Shown: in pieces, positions 41,250-49,592 of the stretch
Layout of the letters: each line of letters begins with the position of its first letter
Position numbering within the stretch: position 1 is the first letter of the stretch
Assembly: GCA_023459495.1 (NCBI GenBank)
Contig: JAEWTL010000118.1
Coordinates: forward strand, 62,001-126,000
Length of the DNA: 64,000 nucleotides
Reading direction: 5' to 3'
Source of the DNA: Bacillota bacterium
GTDB lineage: Bacteria; Bacillota; Clostridia; Christensenellales; SZUA-584
Translations under genes and position numbers: made by a program
Notes under the pieces: model-generated
Told to the model about the DNA's origin: nothing
The model's database searches: none
What the model saw: the letters and a program-made list of their open reading frames with translations, nothing else

Positions 41250-41252
41250 ATT
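41225..41252 (+). promoter_or_regulatory. Repressor promoter
   Basis: TTGATA (41225-41230), 16-bp spacer, TATATT (41247-41252), 32 bp before the repressor ATG. Its -35 is itself an operator hexamer, which suggests autoregulation. Confidence 0.6.
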
Positions 41253-41284
41253 ATGAGGAAAAGGGCGATCGGTAGGCGGTAATT

Positions 41285-41878
41285 ATGAGTAAATTAAAAG
41301 AACTTCGTAAACAAAAAAGGCTCACCCAAAGCGAAGTGGCTAGTTATCTGGGTATATCTCAAAACACATACTCTTACTGGGAGAATGATAAGGTGAAAAT
41401 AGACAATCAGTCTTTAATAAGATTGTCTAAATTATATAATACATCCGTTGACTATATTCTTGGTAATAATTCAAAAACTCCCAAAGGTATACAAATACCC
41501 GTCTTGGGTAGAATCCAAGCCGGTATACCCATAGAGGCTATACAAGAAATACTTGATTATGAAGAGATACCACTCGATTTAGCAAAACAAGGAGATTTTT
41601 TAGCGCTACAAATTAAAGGGAATAGTATGGAGCCGAAATTTTCTGAAGGTGATACGGTTATAGTAAGAAAGCAAGATGATATCGAGAACGGTGAGGTAGG
41701 CGTAGTTATAATCAACGGATCTGACGCTACAATAAAGCGTGTTTTTAAACATAATGATGGCCTGTCATTGGTGGCTACTAATACTGCCTATTCACCAATG
41801 TTTTTTACAAAAGATGAAATTTTATCTCTACCTGTTTCTATCATTGGTAAAGTCGTAGAATTAAGAGCAAAATTTTAA
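41285..41878 (+). CDS. LexA/CI-like prophage repressor with S24 peptidase domain
   Basis: 197 residues. N-terminal XRE helix-turn-helix (LKELRKQKRLTQSEVASYLG, ISQNTYSYWEN). Linker with the cleavage dipeptide A-G in RIQAGIP. C-terminal S24 domain with Ser in KGNSMEPKF and Lys in DATIKRVF as the catalytic dyad. Self-cleavage after RecA activation would induce the prophage. This gene is much richer in A+T than its neighbours. Confidence 0.93.
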   Translation: MSKLKELRKQKRLTQSEVASYLGISQNTYSYWENDKVKIDNQSLIRLSKLYNTSVDYILGNNSKTPKGIQIPVLGRIQAGIPIEAIQEILDYEEIPLDLAKQGDFLALQIKGNSMEPKFSEGDTVIVRKQDDIENGEVGVVIINGSDATIKRVFKHNDGLSLVATNTAYSPMFFTKDEILSLPVSIIGKVVELRAKF

Positions 41879-41924
41879 AACAAAAATATACTCTTTTATA
41901 TCGAAAAAGCAGGTTGGTCTATAT

Positions 41925-42482
41925 TCATTTTTCTTGGTTAATATATCTATAAAGCGTTGTCTGTGATACTCCAGACAGGCGGCAAACCTCGCTGACTGAG
42001 TGATCCCCTGAACGGTAGAGCTTCAGTGCGGTATCAATTGCGCGCGGATTCGTGCGTGGACGCCCGCCGATCCGGCCACGGGCACGGGCGCTCTTTAGCC
42101 CCTCGTTTACTCGCTGCACAATGAGATCTCGCTCAAACTCCGCAAAGGACTGAAATACCTTCATCATAAGGCGTCCCTGTGGCGTGCCGGTATCGAAGTT
42201 TTCCTTGATGGATACCAGTATCACGCCTCGAGAGATAAACCATTCTACCAAATCCAAAAGGTCCCGCATGGAACGCCCTAATCGCGACCATGACTCCACA
42301 ACGACCGTATCGCCTTCCCGCACTTTATCCTTAAGCCGGTTCAGCTCCGGACGGATCGGCTTCGTGCCCGTATACTTTTCCGTCAGTATCTCATCACAAG
42401 GATAGGCGGACAGCTCATCAATTTGCCGGTCGTTGTTCTGGCCCGTGGTGCTTACACGCGCATAACCATATACCTTATTCAT
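41925..42482 (-). CDS. Serine recombinase of the resolvase/invertase family
   Basis: 185 residues from ATG 42482 with GGAGGTGA before it. The catalytic Ser is in YGYARVSTTGQ. Conserved VVVESWSRLGRS and the FAEFERDLIVQRVNEGL helix follow, then a C-terminal helix-turn-helix (SVSEVCRLSGVSQTTLYRYI). The size is that of Gin/Hin invertases or Tn3 resolvases. In Mu the gin invertase is at the other end beside the fibre genes. Here it lies between repressor and genetic left end. No invertible segment was found by eye. Confidence 0.9.
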   Translation of the reverse strand: MNKVYGYARVSTTGQNNDRQIDELSAYPCDEILTEKYTGTKPIRPELNRLKDKVREGDTVVVESWSRLGRSMRDLLDLVEWFISRGVILVSIKENFDTGTPQGRLMMKVFQSFAEFERDLIVQRVNEGLKSARARGRIGGRPRTNPRAIDTALKLYRSGDHSVSEVCRLSGVSQTTLYRYINQEK

Positions 42483-42530
42483 ATCGTTCACCTCCAAAAC
42501 CACTTTATCATTAACATAACTTATTGGCAA

Positions 42531-43036
42531 TAATGATTTTGGTGATATTTTTGGTAACGATTTTAAGCCATTTTCGGGGCCTTTTTTGAGCTCTAAAAAT
42601 CTTACCTTTAACTTTAGTTTTTGGTAATCACTTTTGGCTAAAACATTAGCATCAAAATTGCCTTTAGAATACCGATTAAAACAGCGTCACGGAACCAAGT
42701 TCCGCGCGATTCGTGTTTTTGTTCCGCGAGTTCCGCGAGAATTTGAGCCGCAGGTACCGTTAAATAAAATCATGGCTGCGGACACTGTTTTAATGATTTT
42801 AACGCTATAGAATAGGCTTTTCGGCTGTTTTAAAATAGTTCTATAATGGCTTTTAACATAAAAGTGAAAACGGCCTCTGATCCCTGGGCTCCAGGGCAGA
42901 TTCGCCGTTTTTCGTTTGACAACACTGTTCCAATGCCTCGCGCAATTTTGCACATCCGCCACGCCTGAATCACGCCTTTTGAACGGCTTTTTTTCGGTTT
43001 TTCAGGTTTTTCACGCCTTTTTTCGGTTCATTGCTC
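42531..43036. other. Non-coding genetic left end of the prophage
   Basis: About 500 bp with no convincing gene. It holds T-rich direct repeats (TTTTGGTRA, 42536-42640), TTCCGCG three times (42700, 42722, 42731), a composite hairpin at 42867-42911, and CACGCCTTTT twice (42971, 43012). Some of these may be additional transposase or host-factor sites. Confidence 0.5.
42867..42911. terminator. Composite hairpin near the prophage end
   Basis: Outer stem AAAACGGC/GCCGTTTT (42867-42874 with 42904-42911) enclosing CCCTGG/CCAGGG, followed by T's on the plus strand. Could insulate the prophage end in both directions. Confidence 0.5.
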
Positions 43037-43064
43037 TCATTCTGGTTTTGCTTGTCAAACTACA
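43037..43064 (-). repeat. Prophage end with transposase site (genetic left end)
   Basis: Read inward from 43064: TGTAGT then TTGACAAGCAAAAC. It matches the opposite end at TGTAG, TTG and GCAAAAC (20 of 28 positions). Followed outside by the duplicated TCTTT. Confidence 0.85.
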
Positions 43065-43069
43065 TCTTT
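43065..43069. repeat. 5-bp target site duplication, right copy (TCTTT)
   Basis: Identical to 5159-5163 and abutting the terminal CTACA at 43060-43064. Confidence 0.9.
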
Positions 43070-43161
43070 CCTGCATGTCTCTATTTTCCGCAATCAACAG
43101 AAAACCATCCGCAAATCGCAAAAACATCTAGCCACATATGTATCTGCGTTTTTGCGGCGTT

Positions 43162-43314
43162 TCAGTCTTCGTAATCGTCCAGACTGCATTCCCGCGATCC
43201 GCAGTTCGGGCACTCTACAGCGTCCGGGACATCGTCCGGATCATGGGCGTAGTCAGGTTCAAAGTTTTCCACGGAAAACGTGTATCCGCAGTCCTCACAT
43301 AGATATCGATCCAT
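43162..43314 (-). CDS. Small host zinc-ribbon protein
   Basis: 50 residues: MDRYLCEDCGYTFS, an acidic middle and VECPNCGSRECS. Two CxxC knuckles form a zinc ribbon. It lies outside the prophage end, in the interval between the host HD-domain gene and xth. Function unknown. Confidence 0.75.
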   Translation of the reverse strand: MDRYLCEDCGYTFSVENFEPDYAHDPDDVPDAVECPNCGSRECSLDDYED

Positions 43315-43423
43315 TGTGCAGCCTCCTTATATATTTTGACCGTTTCAATTCATACGGCCTGATAAAACTGGTTTATCGTTTATTTAATTATATCACAATT
43401 TCGCTGATTTTGCACGCGCGGGG

Positions 43424-44176
43424 TCAAAATATCTCCAGTTCAATTGGACAATGATCCGATCCCATAACGCCGTCATGAATAATAAAATCATGAAGCGACT
43501 CTGTAGCGCGCTGCGAGATGCAGCCGTAGTCGATTCGCCAGCCTGCGTTTCGCGCCCGTGCATTGAACCGATACGACCAGTAAGTATATCGGCCTTCTGC
43601 ATCAGGATAAAGCTGGCGGAAGGAGTCCACGAAACCCGCGTCCAGCAGCTCTGTGAACCTTGCACGCTCCTCGTCCGTAAAGCCCGCCGTATGGTGGTTG
43701 GACGACGGATTCTTCAGGTCGATCTCTTTATGAGCCACGTTAAGGTCGCCGCAGACAACTACCGGCTTTTTTGCGTCCAACCCCAGCAGGTACGCACGGA
43801 AAGCGTCATCCCACTCCATTCGGTACGAGAGGCGTTTGAGCTCCTCCCCCGAGTTGGGCACGTACACGCATACAAAGTAAAACTCCTCAAACTCCAGCGT
43901 AATCACGCGCCCTTCGGTATCGTGCTCCGGTATACCGATACCGTACGACGCGGAAAGTGCCTCCTTGCGGCTGAACACCGCCGTACCCGAATAGCCCTTC
44001 CGCTCGGCATAGTTCCAATATTCGTTATAGCCCGGCAGGTCGAGCGCAATCTCCCCCTGCTGCAGCTTGGTTTCCTGCACGCAGAATATATCCGCGTCCA
44101 TGAGCTTAAAAAAATCCACGAAGCCTTTGCCGTAGCAGGCGCGCAGCCCATTTACATTCCACGATATTATTTTCAT
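43424..44176 (-). CDS. xth: Exodeoxyribonuclease III (AP endonuclease)
   Basis: 250 residues of the EEP family. MKIISWNVNGLRACYGKGF, then the catalytic Glu in VQETKLQ, the Asn/Asp pair in CGDLNVAHKEIDL, and GSDHCPIELEI at the end. It incises abasic sites and trims 3' blocks in base excision repair. It lies near mutY and msrAB, so this segment groups oxidative damage repair genes. Confidence 0.95.
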   Translation of the reverse strand: MKIISWNVNGLRACYGKGFVDFFKLMDADIFCVQETKLQQGEIALDLPGYNEYWNYAERKGYSGTAVFSRKEALSASYGIGIPEHDTEGRVITLEFEEFYFVCVYVPNSGEELKRLSYRMEWDDAFRAYLLGLDAKKPVVVCGDLNVAHKEIDLKNPSSNHHTAGFTDEERARFTELLDAGFVDSFRQLYPDAEGRYTYWSYRFNARARNAGWRIDYGCISQRATESLHDFIIHDGVMGSDHCPIELEIF

Positions 44177-44201
44177 CGACCCCTATACCCCCTTATATCA
44201 T

Positions 44202-45140
44202 CTATACGTCTTTAAACAGCTTCAGGTATTCTCCGTAACCTTCCTTCTCCAAATCTTCCTTCGGGATAAACCGCAGCGCAGCCGAATTGATACAGTACCG
44301 CTGACCCGTTGGCTCCGGGCCATCGTCGAACACATGGCCCAGATGAGATGCATCGGACCGCACCTCCGTGCGCTGTCGCCCGAAGCTTAAGTCCTCTTTG
44401 TATTCAATCCGCTGTTCGTCGAGCGGCTTGGTGAAGCTCGGCCAGCCGCAGCCCGAGTCGAACTTGTCGAGCGATGAGAATAGCGGCTCCCCTGTCACCA
44501 CATCGACATAGATGCCCTGCGTGTGGTTGTCCCAGAATTCGTTGCGAAAGGGCGGCTCCGTATCGCTCTCCTGCGTGACGCGGAACTGCATATCCGTCAA
44601 CCGCTCACGCAGAGGCGCTTTTTTGTCCCACACACTGCGGATGAAGGGCGCACGGCCCGAGGCCTCTTTGTATTTCTTGTAACGATCCGGATTCTTCTCA
44701 TAATAGCGGCAGTGATACCCTTCCGCTGGATAGAACGGAGCCGCAGGCAGTATCTTTGTGCGTACCGGCTTACCCATCAGCGTCTCAACGCGCCGCAGCG
44801 ATTCCTCCGCAATGCGCTTTTCTTCCCCGTCGCGGACGAATATCACGGGCTTGTACTGCGTACCACGGTCGGCAAACTGTCCGCCACCGTCGGTCGGGTC
44901 GATCTGACGCCAGTATACATCGAGCAGGTCCCGGAAGGAGACCTTCTCCGGATCATAAGTCACCTGCACGGCCTCATAATGGCCGGTATCGCCCGCGCAT
45001 ACCTGCTCATAGGTCGGGTTTTCCACGTGCCCGCCCGTATAACCGGGCAACGATTCAATAACGCCCTCTACATGCGCAAAGGGCGGCTCCATGCACCAGA
45101 AGCACCCTCCCGCAAATACAGCAGTTTTTTTCTCACTCAT
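44202..45140 (-). CDS. msrAB: Peptide methionine sulfoxide reductase MsrA-MsrB fusion
   Basis: 312 residues from ATG 45140 behind AGGAGGTGAT; the longer frame overlapping mutY is rejected. The MsrA domain has the catalytic Cys in VFAGGCFWCMEP and GYTGGHVENPTYEQV. The MsrB domain follows from about residue 175, with DSGCGWPSFTKP and the catalytic Cys in GQRYCINSAALRF. It reduces both stereoisomers of methionine sulfoxide. Overlaps mutY by eight bases. Confidence 0.95.
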   Translation of the reverse strand: MSEKKTAVFAGGCFWCMEPPFAHVEGVIESLPGYTGGHVENPTYEQVCAGDTGHYEAVQVTYDPEKVSFRDLLDVYWRQIDPTDGGGQFADRGTQYKPVIFVRDGEEKRIAEESLRRVETLMGKPVRTKILPAAPFYPAEGYHCRYYEKNPDRYKKYKEASGRAPFIRSVWDKKAPLRERLTDMQFRVTQESDTEPPFRNEFWDNHTQGIYVDVVTGEPLFSSLDKFDSGCGWPSFTKPLDEQRIEYKEDLSFGRQRTEVRSDASHLGHVFDDGPEPTGQRYCINSAALRFIPKEDLEKEGYGEYLKLFKDV

Positions 45141-46191
45141 TTTGATCACCTCCTGCGTAGTATTCCCTGAAAATATCCAGCGCCCGCCCAAACGCCTTTG
45201 GAACGGGTTTTTCATCAACATCCTGCATCCGCACCCACTCCAGATTCTCGGCGGCAGGTACAGGCTTGTCCAACTCGTATAAGCAGACGTCCATCTCCCA
45301 GCGCTGATGGGTAAACGTATGCTTAACACGCCCAATCAATTTGCCGGTCGGCAGCGCAAGTCCATATTTCTCTAAGAAAAGCAATTCACTCTCGGCATTT
45401 ACCCGCATCTCCACCGCGGGCAGTCCCCACATCCCAGCCAGCAACGCACCCTTTGGGCGGTGTTCTATCAGTAACAACCCATCGCTGACCACAGCAGCGA
45501 CACACACTTTAACTTCGCGCGGCGGCTTTTTAGGCGTTTTGACGGGTATCTGTTCGACCATGCCCTGCGCATATGCTGTGCAGAGCGGAGCAACCGGGCA
45601 GCCCGTACATTCAGGCGATTTGGGTTTGCAGATAAGCGCGCCCAGCTCCATCAGCGCCTGTGTAAAATCCGACGTGCGGTTCGGCGGCATCATCTCCTGC
45701 ACGCGGGTCCTAACCTCCCGCCGGGCAGCCGGCGTAGAAATGTCGGACAGCAGTCCGTCGATGCGAGCGATCACGCGCAGCACATTCCCGTCCACTGCAG
45801 CGCAGGGCTTGCCCATCGATATGCTCATCACCGCGCCTGCAATGTATTCGCCTGCGCCCGGCAGCGCCAGCCACCCCTCCAGCGTTTCCGGAAATCTTCC
45901 ATCCAACTGGCCCGCGACGATCTGTGCAGCCCGGTGAAGATTGCGCGCACGGGAGTAGTAGCCCAGCCCTTTCCACGCGTTGAGCACGTCGATCTCCGGC
46001 GCACTCGCCAGCGCAAATACGTCCGGGAATCGATGCATGAAATCAAGATAATACGCGATCACCGTATCAACGCGGGTCTGTTGCAGCATCGTTTCGGACA
46101 CGAAAATCGCATATGGGTCACTTGTATGCCGCCACGGCAGATCCCTCTTATTCTTGTCATACCAGTCCAGCAGCAGTTCCGTGACGTTCAT
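45133..46191 (-). CDS. mutY: A/G-specific adenine glycosylase
   Basis: 352 residues from ATG 46191 with AGGAGG upstream. Helix-hairpin-helix GDNA-binding block (ALPGAGEYIAGAVMSISMG) with the catalytic Asp in AAVDGNVLRV. Fe-S cluster ligands C-x6-C-x2-C-x5-C in CKPKSPECTGCPVAPLC. C-terminal NUDIX-like domain recognising 8-oxoG (LLAGMWGLPAVEM). It removes adenine opposite 8-oxoguanine. Confidence 0.95.
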   Translation of the reverse strand: MNVTELLLDWYDKNKRDLPWRHTSDPYAIFVSETMLQQTRVDTVIAYYLDFMHRFPDVFALASAPEIDVLNAWKGLGYYSRARNLHRAAQIVAGQLDGRFPETLEGWLALPGAGEYIAGAVMSISMGKPCAAVDGNVLRVIARIDGLLSDISTPAARREVRTRVQEMMPPNRTSDFTQALMELGALICKPKSPECTGCPVAPLCTAYAQGMVEQIPVKTPKKPPREVKVCVAAVVSDGLLLIEHRPKGALLAGMWGLPAVEMRVNAESELLFLEKYGLALPTGKLIGRVKHTFTHQRWEMDVCLYELDKPVPAAENLEWVRMQDVDEKPVPKAFGRALDIFREYYAGGDQNE

Positions 46192-46276
46192 ACATTCCTC
46201 CTGCGTATATTGTAGCATAATACCGGATTTTCGAAAACAAAAACGCGCCGTGCGGAGCGGAGAAAAATGCTGCGTA

Positions 46277-47104
46277 TTATATATCCGGGCCACTCCTTTC
46301 AGCAAAATCATTGAGGCTGCCAAAGCGGTAGCCCATGCTCTCCCATTTGGTCAGCACGTCGTCCAGTATTGCCGCGTTGGTCGCGGAAGTAATATGAAGC
46401 AGCGCGACCTCTCCGGGGTGGGTGCGTGAAATGACGGTATTCATCGCGTCCGCTGTATTCGGCTGGGCATCGATGAGCCAGTCCTTGTAGGCAAAGCTCC
46501 AAAACGCTGTCGTATAGCCGCACCGCTGCGCATACTGCAGCAGCATTTCGCTGAAATTGCCCTCCGGCGGCCGAAAGAATTTCGCAATATGATGTCCTGT
46601 CTGCTCAAACAGCAGATCGTCAAGATCGGAGAGTTCCTTGCTGAACGCATCGTAGTCCGTCATGGCCGCCATATTCTTGTGGTTCATAGAATGGCTGCAG
46701 ATGAGGTGCCCCTCATCCAGCATCCGTTGGACGATCTCCGGCTGGGTCTTGATGTAATGGCCAACCAGAAAGAACGCAGCCGGTGCGTTATGCGCTTTGA
46801 GCGCATCGAGTATTGTGTTCGCGTATCCGTTCTCGTATCCCCCGTCAAACGTGATATAGATTACTTTGTCGTCCGGACTGCCGATGGATATGATGTCATA
46901 GTTATACGCAAACGCAAATTCCCGGTTTCGCTCGGGTTGCAAACCGTCGGCACGCGGCATGCAATACCAGCCGTACTGCGTCGTCAGCGTGTGTGCGGTC
47001 TGATTAAAAACCATCGCGGATACAAGCCCCAATGGCTGGGACAGTACGATCAGGATAACATCCAGACATGCCACAATATATAGTGCGATCTTTCCTCGTT
47101 TCAC
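46277..47104 (-). CDS. pdaA: PdaA-like polysaccharide deacetylase
   Basis: 275 residues from GTG 47104, chosen because AAAGGGAG precedes it and the product then starts with a basic signal-anchor (KRGKIALYIVACLDVILIVL). The NodB domain shows VIYITFDGGYENGYANTILD, HSMNHKNM and RPPEGNFSEM. TFDxGYENGY is characteristic of PdaA, which makes muramic delta-lactam in spore cortex. The catalytic Asp and the His pair are present. It neighbours gerQ- and cwlJ-like genes. Confidence 0.88.
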   Translation of the reverse strand: MKRGKIALYIVACLDVILIVLSQPLGLVSAMVFNQTAHTLTTQYGWYCMPRADGLQPERNREFAFAYNYDIISIGSPDDKVIYITFDGGYENGYANTILDALKAHNAPAAFFLVGHYIKTQPEIVQRMLDEGHLICSHSMNHKNMAAMTDYDAFSKELSDLDDLLFEQTGHHIAKFFRPPEGNFSEMLLQYAQRCGYTTAFWSFAYKDWLIDAQPNTADAMNTVISRTHPGEVALLHITSATNAAILDDVLTKWESMGYRFGSLNDFAERSGPDI

Positions 47105-47220
47105 GGCAGCTCCCTTTCGAGAAGATTCCTGATATATGGCTATGAGCCGGGACGGTTTGATATTCACCTGCGGGAGCGCAAAAAAAAGCCCGGCCGCAGC
47201 CAGGCAAAAACAAGAAGATG

Positions 47221-47670
47221 TCAGCCATAGATTGTTACGAACTTGATTGAATACAGGTCGCACATAAGCAGGTCGTCTGTCTGGAACGGCTGCAGCACGA
47301 TGTAGCTTGCGCCGACCTCCATCAATACGCCGATACGGTCGACAAGCGCACCGGAGGTGCCAATCAGAAATTCGACGCGCATGTTGCATCCGATAAAGTT
47401 CCGCAAAAATCCCGCCGTATAATACGGGCTCTGAACCGTGGAAGGCGTATCGCTCGAAACCGGCGGCATCAGCGCGGTGCCCGGTCCCATCGAGGGCTGC
47501 ATCTGCATTCCGGCAGAAGGCGTACCCTGCTGTGTGCGCGTCCTTATGTTTGTCATCTGCGGGCAAGTGGACACTTGAGGCCCGGTTGTCATCCCGGCTG
47601 TCCCTGCCATACCCTGCCCGTTCGTCCTTTGATCTCCCTGAACCATGCCCTGGTTCCATTGGCATGCCAT
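47221..47670 (-). CDS. gerQ: GerQ-like spore coat protein
   Basis: 149 residues. A low-complexity Gln/Met/Pro-rich N-terminal half is followed by SPYYTAGFLRNFIGCNMRVE, then ASYIVLQPFQTDDLLMCDLY and IKFVTIYG, the conserved GerQ domain. GerQ anchors CwlJ in the spore coat, and a CwlJ-type gene is directly upstream here. Confidence 0.88.
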   Translation of the reverse strand: MACQWNQGMVQGDQRTNGQGMAGTAGMTTGPQVSTCPQMTNIRTRTQQGTPSAGMQMQPSMGPGTALMPPVSSDTPSTVQSPYYTAGFLRNFIGCNMRVEFLIGTSGALVDRIGVLMEVGASYIVLQPFQTDDLLMCDLYSIKFVTIYG

Positions 47671-47692
47671 ATTGTCTTCCCCCTATCCAAGA

Positions 47693-48136
47693 TTATGTCT
47701 CAGCATACAGAGCGGTCGGCTGAAAAAAGCAGTGCTGATTAACCCGGTTGAACTGCACGCCTGTTCGATTGTATGGAAAATACGGCGGACATGACGCGCT
47801 GAACGGATTCATATACCAGAGCGTCTGAATCGCGCCCGAATGTACATTGCCCGCGAGTGCCCAGTCCGCCACATCGTAATGGATCTGATCGGGAGGGCTG
47901 CTCCAAACCGTCTGCGGGTTGAACTCGCCGCCCACAGTCGACATGTAGCAGGTGAATTGCCCCGGCTGCGTAAGGACGCGCCTCAGATCCCCCTGCCCTG
48001 TCCGCAAATATTCTCCGTAAGATACATGCACCCGATTCATGATCGTTGTCGCAACCGCCTGCATGCCGTTCAAGCCTTCTCCTCCGGCCTCACATTTGAT
48101 CATTCTTGCAAAAAGCTCTCTCGCTCCAAATTCCAT
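47693..48136 (-). CDS. cwlJ: CwlJ-type spore cortex-lytic enzyme
   Basis: 147 residues without signal peptide, as usual for CwlJ. The Hydrolase_2 domain is complete: ELFARMIKCEAGGEGLNGMQ with the likely catalytic Glu, VATTIMNRV, and WYMNPFSASCPP near the C-terminus. It degrades cortex during germination triggered by Ca-DPA. Paired with gerQ. Confidence 0.9.
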   Translation of the reverse strand: MEFGARELFARMIKCEAGGEGLNGMQAVATTIMNRVHVSYGEYLRTGQGDLRRVLTQPGQFTCYMSTVGGEFNPQTVWSSPPDQIHYDVADWALAGNVHSGAIQTLWYMNPFSASCPPYFPYNRTGVQFNRVNQHCFFQPTALYAET

Positions 48137-48302
48137 AACGTCACCAAATCCTTAGATTTTTCAGCCCAGCCCACTGTTCACTTATAATATATTGCGGCAC
48201 ATGCAAAATTGATAAAGCAAATTTTACGTCAGCCTCAATCCGAACTTCGTAAGCCTGTCATCAATATAATGGAGTACAGAAACTATAAAGGAAGTGATCA
48301 AT

Positions 48303-49592
48303 TTGGACATATACGTCGTGCAGCCGGGCGACTCGCTGTATCAGATTGCCCAGCGGTTTGGAGTAAGTCCGGATCTTATTTTTGAAGCCAACGAGCTTCA
48401 GGACCTGCCTTATCTCGTGGTCGGGCAGGCGCTCGTCATACCAACGACAGAGGTTTCCTATACCGTGCGGTCGGGAGATTCGCTCTGGACAATCGCGCAA
48501 AAGAACGGCACCACGCCGGAGAAGATCGCGCAGGCCAACGGCCTTACCGCACCTTATGCGCTGCAGCCGGGCATGGTGCTTCGCATTCCCCAGCGCACAC
48601 GAAACTACGGATATATTGAGGTCAACGGCTATATTGAGCCCTCCACACCGGAAAAGGAGACTGCCACTGTGCGTGAAGTGGGAGATTATCTGACGTACAT
48701 AAGCCCGTTCAGCTATCAGGCCAAGGCGGACGGGACGCTTACTCCCATTAACGACGCTGCCATTCTGACCGAATCGAAACAGCACCGCATTGCACCGCTG
48801 CTCGTTGTGACCAACTTTGCAAGCGGTAACTTTGATACGGAGCTTGTGGATACGATAGTCACCGACACGGCACTTCAGGATAAACTGATCGGCAGCATCA
48901 CCGCCGTACTGAAGGAAAAGGGCTACTACGGCGTGAACGTCGACTTTGAACGCATCTCGCCTGAAAACAAGGAGAACTACAACAACTTTTTGCGTCGGCT
49001 TGTGGCAGCGCTGCATCCGATGGGCTATGTGGTCTCCACCGCGCTGGCACCGAAGTCCTCGGACGTACAGACCGGCGCATGGCACGGTGCGCACGATTAT
49101 AAAGCGCATGGTGAGATCATGGACTTCGTCATCATCATGACCTATGAGTGGGGCTGGTCGGGTGGTCCGCCTTATGCCGTGGCCCCTGTTGACCTCGTGG
49201 AGGATGTGATCCGCTATGCGGTATCCGTTATCCCCAGCCGTAAGATCATGATGGGGATGCCACTCTATGGCTACGATTGGCAGCTGCCCTTTATGCCGCA
49301 CGGCAAATGGGCGCGGCGCATCAGCCCACAGGATGCCCTGCGCATCGCGGCAGAGCGGGGTGCGGAGATCCGCTTTGACGCGCAAACAGCTTCGCCCACC
49401 TTCAAATATTACGACGATAACAATAACCAGCATGAAATATGGTTTGAGGACGCACGTAGCGTACGCGCCAAACTGCTGCTCGTCAACAAGTACGACCTGC
49501 GGGGTGTGAGCTACTGGCTGCTCGGCGTTTCCTTCCCGCAGAACTGGCTGGTTTTAAGTGATATGTACAATATCGTCAAGGTAGTACAATGA
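48303..49592 (+). CDS. sleL: Spore cortex glycosidase, two LysM plus GH18 (SleL/YaaH-like)
   Basis: 429 residues from TTG 48303, which gives the usual opening MDIYVVQPGDSLYQIA with AAGGAAG upstream; an in-frame GTG nine bases earlier lies in the ribosome site. Two LysM domains (1-50 and about 50-100) are followed by a GH18 domain whose active site is GVNVDFERIS. SleL acts as an N-acetylglucosaminidase on cortex fragments. Divergent from the cwlJ-gerQ-pdaA group. Confidence 0.92.
   Translation: MDIYVVQPGDSLYQIAQRFGVSPDLIFEANELQDLPYLVVGQALVIPTTEVSYTVRSGDSLWTIAQKNGTTPEKIAQANGLTAPYALQPGMVLRIPQRTRNYGYIEVNGYIEPSTPEKETATVREVGDYLTYISPFSYQAKADGTLTPINDAAILTESKQHRIAPLLVVTNFASGNFDTELVDTIVTDTALQDKLIGSITAVLKEKGYYGVNVDFERISPENKENYNNFLRRLVAALHPMGYVVSTALAPKSSDVQTGAWHGAHDYKAHGEIMDFVIIMTYEWGWSGGPPYAVAPVDLVEDVIRYAVSVIPSRKIMMGMPLYGYDWQLPFMPHGKWARRISPQDALRIAAERGAEIRFDAQTASPTFKYYDDNNNQHEIWFEDARSVRAKLLLVNKYDLRGVSYWLLGVSFPQNWLVLSDMYNIVKVVQ

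Larger units (their letters stand above)
5164..43064. mobile_element. Mu-like transposable prophage with SPP1-like head and siphovirus-type tail
   Basis: A 37,901-bp element bounded by inverted ends TGTAG...CTACA and the 5-bp target duplication TCTTT. It encodes a MuA-type DDE transposase and MuB-type ATPase, Cro/Ner-like regulator and S24 repressor, Gam, gp16/GemA, Mor and gp25/gp27-like proteins, then a complete head, tail and lysis operon. All expected structural genes look intact with no visible frameshift other than the programmed one in the tail chaperone, so the prophage may be functional. The genetic left (early) end is at 43064 and the lysis end at 5164. Three small rightward cassettes interrupt the leftward operons. 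It sits between an HD-domain gene and a small zinc-ribbon gene without disrupting either coding region. Confidence 0.95.

Noticed and set aside
42700..42737. Three TTCCGCG repeats as a possible CRISPR-like or origin array
   Set aside because: Too few and irregularly spaced (22 and 9 bp); no spacers or leader.
42687..42962. 91-codon leftward frame near the genetic left end
   Set aside because: No ribosome site, repetitive composition, no recognisable protein features, overlaps repeats and a hairpin.
5164..43064. gix/hix-like crossover sites for the serine recombinase
   Set aside because: No pair of dyad 26-bp sites was found by eye around the fibre genes.
43088..43158. CGCAAAAAC/GTTTTTGCG inverted repeat, first taken as the prophage end
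   Set aside because: The CTACA at 43060-43064 aligns much better with the other end and gives a perfect 5-bp duplication. The repeat is outside the phage and is probably the terminator of the host zinc-ribbon gene.
48261..49433. 390-codon leftward frame
   Set aside because: Antisense shadow of the LysM-GH18 gene.
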